From: Streptomyces amritsarensis
Lineage (GTDB): Bacteria; Actinomycetota; Actinomycetes; Streptomycetales; Streptomycetaceae
Direction of reading: 5' to 3'
Length of the DNA: 64,000 nt
Assembly (NCBI RefSeq): GCF_001953875.1
Contig: NZ_MQUR01000027.1
Location: forward strand, 1-64,000
Shown here piece by piece: positions 58,300 through 64,000 of the stretch; within the stretch, counting starts at the first letter, position 1; each line of letters starts with the position of its first letter. The position numbers and the translations under genes were made by a program. The notes under the pieces were generated by a model. It saw only the letters and a program-made list of their open reading frames with translations. It made no database searches and was not told the origin of the DNA.

Positions 58300-60105
58300 T
58301 CACACCACCTCCGCCCCGGCGGTGGTGGCCAGGCGCAGGGCCGCCACCAGTTCGCGGTAGAGCGCGTCCGTCTCCAGCAGCTCCCCATGGGTGCCGCGGG
58401 CGCGGATCCGGCCCGCCTCCATGACCACGATCAGGTCGGCGTCGACCACCGTCGAAAGCCGGTGCGCGACCGTGACCACCGCACCCGTCGCCGCCCGGCT
58501 GCGGATGCAGTCCTGTACCGCGGCCTCCGTCAGCCCGTCCAACTGCGCGGTCGCCTCGTCCAGCAGCAGGACCTCCGGAGTACGCAGCAGGGCGCGCGCG
58601 AGCGCGATGCGCTGGCGTTCGCCACCGGACATGTGCGCCGACGACAGCTGACCGTCCAGGCCCCCGTCGAGCGAGTCGACCTTCTCCGTCAGCCGTACGT
58701 CCCGCAGCACGCGGCGCAGTTCCTCCTCGGAGGCGTCCGGCCGGGCGAGCAGCAGGTTCTCGCGGAGGGTGCCGGGGACCACGGGGGTGTCCTGCTCGAC
58801 GTACGCCAGCCGCGCCCGCACCTCGCAGTGGCTGTAGTCGCGGTACGGCCGCCCGTTGAGCAGCAGTTCGCCGTCGACCGGTTCCAGGAACCGCAGGACG
58901 AGCGAGAACAGGGTCGTCTTGCCGGCGCCCGACGGCCCGACGATCGCGGTGTGGCCGCGCCGGGGGACGGCCAGCCGTACGCCGGTGACGGCATGCGCGG
59001 CCCCGGGGCCGTACGCGGCGCTGACACCGCGCAGTTCGAGCACCGGCACCTCCGCCGGGTGGCCGGAGTCCGCGGTGCTGCCGGTCCTGTCGCCGTCCCG
59101 GCCCGGTGGGGTGGCGTCGCCCTCCGGCGTCAAGTCCGCCGTCTGCCGGATGCGTTCGGCCGCGGCCATGCCGGCCTGGAGGGAGGTGACGTTCTGGCTG
59201 AGCGTGCCGACCGGCTCCATCAGCGTGAACGCGTACAGCAGGAAGGCGATCAGGCTGGAGACCTCCAGGCTCCCCTCGCCGACCCGCCAGGCCCCGACGC
59301 CCAGGATCGCGATGATGGCCAGCTGGATGCCGGACCCGGCGACCGTCCAGGCCAGCGCCTCCTGGCGGACCGCCCGGATGCCCTGGTCGGCGGCGGCCCG
59401 GGCGTCGGCCACGATCCGTTCGGCGGCCCGTTCCTCGGCGCGGCTCACCTTCACGGTGCGGATGGCCCGCAGCGTGCCCTCCAGGAGGCCGCCGAGCCGG
59501 CCGACGTGCTCCTGGGCGCGCTGCTGCGCCTTGCCGATGCCCGGCATGAGGAGGGCGAAGAGCGCGGCGGTCACGGCCACGGCGGTCATGGTGGTGCCGA
59601 GCAGCACCACGTCGAGGACGCCCATCAGGACCAGGCTTCCCACGAGCATGACGGCGCCGTTGACCAGGCCGACGAACGACTGGGCGGTGGCCTCGCGCAG
59701 CAGGACGGTGTCCGAGGTCACCCGGGTGACGAGCTCACCGGTCGGACGCCGGGTGAGAGCGGGCACGGTGGCGTGCAGGAACCGTCGCACCATCGACTCG
59801 CGCGCCTCCAGCACGACGTGTTCGCCCACCGCGCCGAGCATGCACCACTGCCGGTACGACACGGCGGCGCCGACGACGAGGAGGGCGAACAGCGCGCTCA
59901 CGGGGCCCATGAGGGAGGTGGAGGTGTTCAGGGCGTCCAGCACCCACTTGGTGATCATGGGCGTGGCCAGACCGAGGGCGGAGCCGACCAGGGCCAGGAA
60001 CAGTCCCGCGGTCAGCGTGCGGCGGTGCGGGCGGGCGAAGGACCACAGGACACGCAGCCGGGGCGCGTCGAAGGCGGCGCGAATCGGTGATGGGGAGTCA
60101 GCCAT
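58300..60105 (-). CDS. ABC exporter (fused permease-ATPase)
   Basis: The 601-residue half-transporter has a six-helix type-I exporter domain (~20-300: LRVLWSFARPHRRTLTAGLF, TRRPTGELVTRVTSDTVLLR, GLLEGTLRAIRTVKVSRAEE) and an ATPase domain: Walker A AIVGPSGAGKTTLFSLVLRF, signature HMSGGERQRIALARALL, Walker B EVLLLDEATAQLD and switch His in VTVAHRLSTVVDADL. It works as a homodimer or with a second half not seen here. Such actinobacterial exporters often confer resistance. The divergent TetR gene and shared operator (60114-60129) suggest it is a repressed efflux pump. Its 5' edge is 9 bp from the operator. Confidence 0.92.
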   Translation of the reverse strand: MADSPSPIRAAFDAPRLRVLWSFARPHRRTLTAGLFLALVGSALGLATPMITKWVLDALNTSTSLMGPVSALFALLVVGAAVSYRQWCMLGAVGEHVVLEARESMVRRFLHATVPALTRRPTGELVTRVTSDTVLLREATAQSFVGLVNGAVMLVGSLVLMGVLDVVLLGTTMTAVAVTAALFALLMPGIGKAQQRAQEHVGRLGGLLEGTLRAIRTVKVSRAEERAAERIVADARAAADQGIRAVRQEALAWTVAGSGIQLAIIAILGVGAWRVGEGSLEVSSLIAFLLYAFTLMEPVGTLSQNVTSLQAGMAAAERIRQTADLTPEGDATPPGRDGDRTGSTADSGHPAEVPVLELRGVSAAYGPGAAHAVTGVRLAVPRRGHTAIVGPSGAGKTTLFSLVLRFLEPVDGELLLNGRPYRDYSHCEVRARLAYVEQDTPVVPGTLRENLLLARPDASEEELRRVLRDVRLTEKVDSLDGGLDGQLSSAHMSGGERQRIALARALLRTPEVLLLDEATAQLDGLTEAAVQDCIRSRAATGAVVTVAHRLSTVVDADLIVVMEAGRIRARGTHGELLETDALYRELVAALRLATTAGAEVV

Positions 60106-60113
60106 GCAGAAAT

Positions 60114-60129
60114 GGAACAGCGGTGTTCC
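60114..60129. promoter_or_regulatory. TetR-type operator between exporter and repressor
   Basis: GGAACA-GCGG-TGTTCC is a perfect 6-bp inverted repeat, extended to AAxGGAACA-N4-TGTTCCxTT with one mismatch. It lies 9 bp from the exporter start and 45 bp before the TetR start, fitting control of both genes by one site. Confidence 0.75.
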
Positions 60130-60174
60130 GTTGTGGTCAAGTGAGTTTCATTGCGGGCGCGCTACCGTACGCCC

Positions 60175-60759
60175 ATGGAGCATGACCACATCGCGACGGC
60201 ACCCACCGAGACCGCCACCCGGGCCCGCACGCGGCGCGCGATCCTCGACGCCGCCGTCACCGTCCTGTCGGCCAACCACGGGGCGTCCCTCGCGGACGTC
60301 GCCGAGGCCGCCGGCGTCGGCCGCACCACCGTCCACCGCTACTTCGCCGAACGCTCGGACCTGGTGGCCGCGCTCGGAGCGGACGTACGGGAGCGGCTGC
60401 AGGAGGCGACCGTGCGGGCACGGGTGGACGAGGGGCCGGCACCGAAGGCGCTGGAGCGGCTCTGCCTGGAGTACTTCGAGCTGGGCGACCGGCTCATGCT
60501 GCTGTTCGACGTTCCGCAGTTCCTGAGCTGGGCGGGCTTCGAGGAGGAGACCGACTCCGACCGCGTCCTGGTCCGCCTCATCGAGCGCGGCCAGGCCGAG
60601 GGCACGGTGGACGCCGAGGCGGACGCCGAGTGGCTGCAGAACGTGCTGTGGTCCCTGCTGTACGCGGCCTGGATGCAGGCACGCGACTACGGCACGCCCC
60701 GCCACACGGCCCTGACGTCGTGCCTGCACACCGTGCGGAAGGCCATGGCGGCCTCCTGA
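60175..60759 (+). CDS. TetR-family repressor
   Basis: The 194-residue protein starts at ATG 60175; a TTG 8 codons earlier (60151) is less likely. The N-terminus is a TetR helix-turn-helix (RARTRRAILDAAVTVLSANH, SLADVAEAAGVGRTTVHRYF, ERSDLVAALGADV). The C-terminal domain is helical and ligand-binding (LEYFELGDRLMLLFDVPQFL, WLQNVLWSLLYAAWMQARDY). It should repress the divergent exporter and itself at the 60114-60129 operator. The inducer is unknown and is probably the exported compound. Confidence 0.9.
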   Translation: MEHDHIATAPTETATRARTRRAILDAAVTVLSANHGASLADVAEAAGVGRTTVHRYFAERSDLVAALGADVRERLQEATVRARVDEGPAPKALERLCLEYFELGDRLMLLFDVPQFLSWAGFEEETDSDRVLVRLIERGQAEGTVDAEADAEWLQNVLWSLLYAAWMQARDYGTPRHTALTSCLHTVRKAMAAS

Positions 60760-60780
60760 ACGAGCGGGCGTGCGCCGACG

Positions 60781-61665
60781 CTACGGGGTCGTGCGGGCCG
60801 GGAACGCGAAGTGGTAGCCCTGTGCGGTGAGCCAGGGCAGGTACTGCCCCAGCGCCGCCACGGTCTCGCTGCGGTCGCCGCCACCGTCGTGGAAGAGGAC
60901 GGTCGGCTGCTGGGGGAGCTTGTCCTCAAGGGCGGAGATGATCGACGGCAGGCCCGGACGGCTCCAGTCCTTCGGGTCCACGCTCCAGCCCAGCGGCCGC
61001 ATCCCGCTCGCCGCGGCGATCGCCCGGCTGTCAGGGGTGAAGGCACCGCCCGGTGCGCGGTAGTAGCCGACCGGAACCCCGGGAGCGGCCTTCTCGATCA
61101 TGGCCTTGCCCTCGAGGATCTGCTGCTTCTGGTAGGCGACGGGCTTGTGGTCCATGGTCACGTCGTGGTCGACGGAGTGGTTGCACAGGAGGTGCCCGTC
61201 GGCCGCGACCGCGCGCACGAGCTCCGGGTATTTCTGCGCCTTGGTACCGATCATGCAGAACGTTGCCTTGACATGGTTCTTCCGCAGCACGTCCAGGACC
61301 TGGGGCGTCCAGCGGGGGTCGGGTCCGTCGTCGATGGTGATCGCGACGGTCCGGCCCGGGCCCTGCGCCAGCCGGGAGATCGTCGGCGGTATCCCCGCGG
61401 CGCTGCGTGCGGATCCCGTGCTCCCGGCCGACGCGGCGGAACCGGAGGCCTCCCCCGCCGCGGGCTTGTCCGCCGGGGCGGCCGCGGGCTTCTTCGCCGC
61501 GTCTGCCGCGGGCTTGTCCGCAGCGTCTGCGGCGGGCTTGTCCGCCGAGCCGTCCGCCGCGGCGAGGGCCGGGCTACCGGAAACGGCCAGGATGCCGAGG
61601 ACGACAGCCGTGGCGGCGGATCCCGCACGGCGGACGCGGCGAGCGGAACTGCTGGTGATGCCCAT
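60781..61665 (-). CDS. Secreted polysaccharide deacetylase (NodB family)
   Basis: The 294-residue protein has a signal peptide (RRAGSAATAVVLGILAVSGS ... ALAAA) and an unusual linker of repeated DKPAADA and KKPAAAP units (~40-70). The NodB domain carries all the motifs: TVAITIDDGPDPRWT (the D-D metal pair), GHLLCNHSVDHD (H-x3-H), GYYRAPGGAFTPDS, PLGWSVDPKDWS and TVLFHDGGGDRSE. It is a metal-dependent deacetylase acting outside the cell on chitin oligomers, peptidoglycan or xylan-type glycan. It faces the TetR gene (21 bp between stops). Confidence 0.92.
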   Translation of the reverse strand: MGITSSSARRVRRAGSAATAVVLGILAVSGSPALAAADGSADKPAADAADKPAADAAKKPAAAPADKPAAGEASGSAASAGSTGSARSAAGIPPTISRLAQGPGRTVAITIDDGPDPRWTPQVLDVLRKNHVKATFCMIGTKAQKYPELVRAVAADGHLLCNHSVDHDVTMDHKPVAYQKQQILEGKAMIEKAAPGVPVGYYRAPGGAFTPDSRAIAAASGMRPLGWSVDPKDWSRPGLPSIISALEDKLPQQPTVLFHDGGGDRSETVAALGQYLPWLTAQGYHFAFPARTTP

Positions 61666-62139
61666 GGACGCGCTCTTCCTTTGCGCTCGGCCCCCCGATC
61701 TCGCGTTGCCGATCCAGGCTAGGTCATCCGCCCGGGGGCCCCACTCGGCCGATCGGCCGGTCCGGAGCCCCGTACAGCGGGCCCCGACGGGGCCTTTCGG
61801 GCTCGGGGCGTTCCGTCACGTGTGAGGAGTCTCACCGGCGGTCGGGGCCCGCCGTGACACGTCGGCGCCGGCCGATCGCCGTGTGCACCAGCCGGCCGCC
61901 CGCCGGGCCGTCCACGTGCCGGAACAGGTCCGGCGCGTTGTAAGGAGGCACGGTGTACAGCGCGTCCCCGCCGCACTCGGCCACCGTCGGGGGCGTCGGG
62001 ACCGGACCGCCACCGGATCCGGGTACGAGGGCCCCGGGCCGATCCTGCCGGATCCGGTCCACCCGCGGGGCCGCGCCCTGCCGTCCGGTACCCCTCCCGC
62101 CTGGAGCGGGCCGAGCTCACCGGCCCCCGCGGCCGGAGG
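61666..62139. other. Gene-free stretch with a weak open frame
   Basis: About 470 bp between two minus-strand genes. A minus-strand frame (61832-62062) with protein-like composition (ALYTVPPYNAPDLFRHVDG) lacks a start site or recognised family, so it is not called. A TGAGGAGTC near 61823 is not linked to a start. No RNA or terminator seen. Confidence 0.4.
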
Positions 62140-63867
62140 TCACGGCAGCCGTGGCCCCGGAGGCGCAGGCCGGGCCGACCGCCTGAGTTCCAGCCAGACG
62201 GCCAGCCGGACATCGGGATCGTCGAGGTCGAGGGCGAACAACTCCCGTGCACGCCGCAGGCGGTGCCTCAGCGTGTTCGGGTGCACCCGCAGCAGGCTCG
62301 CAGCCGTGGCGATGTCGCCCAGCTCGTCCAGCCAGGCCGCGATCGAGGCCCCGTAGGCGGTGCCGTGTTCGGCGTCGTGGGCGGCCAACTCGTCGATGCC
62401 CGAAAGGCGCAGCCACGGGTCGCGCTCCAGCTCGTCCCCGAGCCGGTCGAGCAGGATCCGGTGGCGGACCTGCTCGACCGTCGCCGCCGCAGCCCCGGCC
62501 GGAGCGTCCACCGTGGCCCGCAGAACCGCCTCGGCCTCCCTGCGCAGGGAGGCCGAGGCGCCCGCGTCCCGGCACGGCCGGCTCAGCGCGGCCCGCATGC
62601 CCGCCGAGACCGAACGCCGCAGCGCCGCCAGCGCGGCCTCGGCGAACCGCCCCCCGTCCGCGTCCTGCGCCGCGTACGGGAGCAGCACGAAGACGATCCC
62701 GCCGGTTGTGGCGACGGTGACGTCGGGGCGGTGCGCCGCGGCCTGCCGGGCGAGTTCGGACTCCGCGTGCTCCAGGACGGTCGCCAGCGCGGCGGCCGCG
62801 ACCGGGAACGCCTCACCGCCCGCCGCCGTCCCGGGCGGCGCGAAGGCCAGCAGCCGGAACGGCACCCCGGGCCGGATCCCGAGGAGCGAGCAGGCCTCCT
62901 GCGGGGCCGGCCCCGCGTCCAGCAGCGTGAGGAACGTCTCCCGGCGCAGCCGCCGTTCGGCCTCGGGCAGGTTCAAAAGCCGCAGCAGGTGCGGTGCGAC
63001 GAGGCGCGCGGTCTCCGCGAGCGCGGCCATGCCCTCCTCGCAGATGCCGTCCTCCGGTTCGATCACCCACAACGTGCCCAACGGCAGCGTGCCGGCCCGC
63101 ACCGCGACGGCGGCCCGCGGCAGTTCCGCACCGATCGCCGGGAACCGCACCACCGTCTGCGAGGACAGCACCCGCTGGTACTGCCGCCGTTGCTCGGGCA
63201 GCTCCGGCAGGTCCTCTATACGGCGCTGCAGGATGCCCCGTTCGCGGGGCGCGTCGATCCGGACCCCCGGGACGCTCGAATAGGCGATGACACGCCGGGC
63301 CAGGTCCTCCACCACGGCCGCGCCGCCGACCACCGCGGCCAGATGGTCCGCCAGGGCGTACAACTCGCCGCCCATGGGGACGGCCCCGGGCACGGTCGCC
63401 GTGCCGGCACCGGTGAGCGCGCAGCTCAGTACGGCGTCGATGTTCCGCCACGGGAGGTCGTCCTCGGCGGCCAGCACGGCGACCCCGTGCCGTTCGGCCT
63501 CGCCGAGGAACGGCGCCGCCGCCTGCCCCCGCCGCTTGACCACGACGACGGTGCAGCCGCGGGCGGCCGCCTGCCCCGGCAGCGCCAGGGCACGGGGATC
63601 GGACGGATCGACGCCGACCAGCAGCAGGAGCCCGCCGGGAGACTCCGCGATCCGGTCCCCGGCGTCGTAGATGACCGTGCCCCGCACGGGCACCCCCAGA
63701 CCGGCCGGGGCGGTGAGCAGACGGATGCCCGCGGGACCGGCACCGTCCAGCACCCCGCCGAGGGTGGCCGAATCGTCCAAGGCGATGGTGAGATCGGACA
63801 ATGCACAACTCGTTTCGTAGGCCGATCGGCAGCGGCGCATCCGCCGAAGCGTTGCCAGGATAGCCAC
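62140..63867 (-). CDS. PucR-family (CdaR-type) transcriptional regulator
   Basis: Starts at GTG 63867, ATG 63840 and TTG 63801 are all possible; none has a strong ribosome site and homology begins near residue 23 (SDLTIALDDSATLGG). The 575-residue (at most) protein has an N-terminal ligand/PucR-type domain (~20-150), a GAF-like middle (~190-400) and the C-terminal PucR helix-turn-helix: DIATAASLLRVHPNTLRHRL, RRARELFALDLDDPDVRLAV. These proteins activate catabolic or transport genes. It is divergent from the gene at the right edge, its likely target. Confidence 0.88.
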   Translation of the reverse strand: MAILATLRRMRRCRSAYETSCALSDLTIALDDSATLGGVLDGAGPAGIRLLTAPAGLGVPVRGTVIYDAGDRIAESPGGLLLLVGVDPSDPRALALPGQAAARGCTVVVVKRRGQAAAPFLGEAERHGVAVLAAEDDLPWRNIDAVLSCALTGAGTATVPGAVPMGGELYALADHLAAVVGGAAVVEDLARRVIAYSSVPGVRIDAPRERGILQRRIEDLPELPEQRRQYQRVLSSQTVVRFPAIGAELPRAAVAVRAGTLPLGTLWVIEPEDGICEEGMAALAETARLVAPHLLRLLNLPEAERRLRRETFLTLLDAGPAPQEACSLLGIRPGVPFRLLAFAPPGTAAGGEAFPVAAAALATVLEHAESELARQAAAHRPDVTVATTGGIVFVLLPYAAQDADGGRFAEAALAALRRSVSAGMRAALSRPCRDAGASASLRREAEAVLRATVDAPAGAAAATVEQVRHRILLDRLGDELERDPWLRLSGIDELAAHDAEHGTAYGASIAAWLDELGDIATAASLLRVHPNTLRHRLRRARELFALDLDDPDVRLAVWLELRRSARPAPPGPRLP

Positions 63868-63891
63868 AGGAGACCACCCGCCGAACCGAAC

Positions 63892-63904
63892 GGAAACGCG
63901 TTCC
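63892..63904. promoter_or_regulatory. LacI-like palindrome next to the edge gene
   Basis: GGAAACGCGTTCC, directly before the ATG at 63906, resembles a LacI/CcpA-type operator, with the central ACGCGT a perfect palindrome. It is within the PucR/edge-gene divergent region and is only tentatively called. Confidence 0.35.
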
Positions 63905-63905
63905 C

Positions 63906-64000
63906 ATGCTCATCGACCGACCTGCGGCCACCACCGGGGACGACCTGCTGGACCTCTTCCCGGAAGGCTCCCACCTGGACGGACGCGGCCACCTCCGGGT
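63906..64000 (+). CDS. 5' end of a possible PLP-dependent decarboxylase gene
   Basis: Only 31 codons are inside the window, from ATG 63906: RPAATTGDDLLDLFPEGSHL, GRGHLRV. The LFPEGSHLDGRGHLRV segment resembles the start of diaminopimelate-decarboxylase-like (fold III PLP) proteins. The rest is beyond the edge, so this is weak. It is divergent from the PucR regulator, typical of its target. Confidence 0.35.
   Translation, partial: MLIDRPAATTGDDLLDLFPEGSHLDGRGHLR

Noticed and set aside
61832..62062. 76-codon minus-strand frame with protein-like middle
   Set aside because: No convincing start signal and no family recognised; possible but unsupported.

Overview
The window is high-GC actinobacterial DNA and looks like a Streptomyces chromosome, or a close relative such as Kitasatospora. 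The signs are strong third-position G/C bias, GTG and TTG starts, very common 4-bp ATGA/GTGA gene overlaps, Tat/Sec-exported proteins, ECF sigma/anti-sigma pairs, SpoIIE-type phosphatases and several Streptomyces-typical families (DUF6223, DUF5701, holin-X/DUF3618, TagC-like propeller). I saw no rRNA, tRNA, CRISPR array or intact insertion sequence. The mix of sensors, regulators, P450s, exported proteins and gene remnants suggests accessory or arm-proximal chromosome; this is inference.

Layout: 1-5.3 kb holds a truncated exported repeat protein, a hexapeptide-repeat protein with a SCO6745-like protein, and a divergent LysR regulator. 5.4-10.3 kb is a translationally coupled three-gene operon: a membrane-anchored CHAT (caspase-like) protease, a small CBS-like/CxC-C protein and a polytopic membrane protein. 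10.6-18 kb carries a TsaC/Sua5-type enzyme, a beta-carbonic anhydrase, an ECF41 sigma factor beside the degraded remnant of its partner oxidoreductase, a TagC-like exported protein, and a CmtR-like ArsR / methyltransferase-like / CDF metal-efflux operon with a double palindromic operator.

17.5-25.3 kb is a DosR/OsdR-type dormancy island: Acg-like nitroreductase, CBS-BON protein, DevS-type GAF histidine kinase, cyclic-nucleotide-fold protein, DevR, a double USP, a STAS protein and a PPOx-like protein. Matching inverted-repeat candidate operators lie in its three main promoter regions. A broken second DevS-like kinase sits at its edge. 25.3-34.6 kb has an alpha/beta hydrolase, a luciferase-like monooxygenase remnant, DUF6223, a second two-component pair, DUF5701 and VOC proteins, a CYP152-type peroxygenase, a CBS protein and an unrecognised protein. 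34.9-38.9 kb has the YihY / holin-X / DUF3618 envelope operon, a small hydrophilic protein and a glycerol-facilitator-type aquaporin.

38.9-43 kb is the oddest region. After an IS5-like transposase scar come three consecutive exported proteins, two of them His-rich then Gly-rich and the third a secreted collagen-like protein ending in a transposase-type helix-turn-helix. They are followed by a lipoprotein-like class E sortase. 43-64 kb holds two PAS/SpoIIE phosphatases, a secreted protein, a CYP107-like P450, a five-gene sigma / anti-sigma / ABC-transporter operon in which every junction overlaps by 4 bp, a large DUF4132 protein, a frameshifted FAD monooxygenase, an ABC exporter with a divergent TetR and a shared operator, a polysaccharide deacetylase, a PucR regulator, and the first codons of a divergent gene cut by the window edge.
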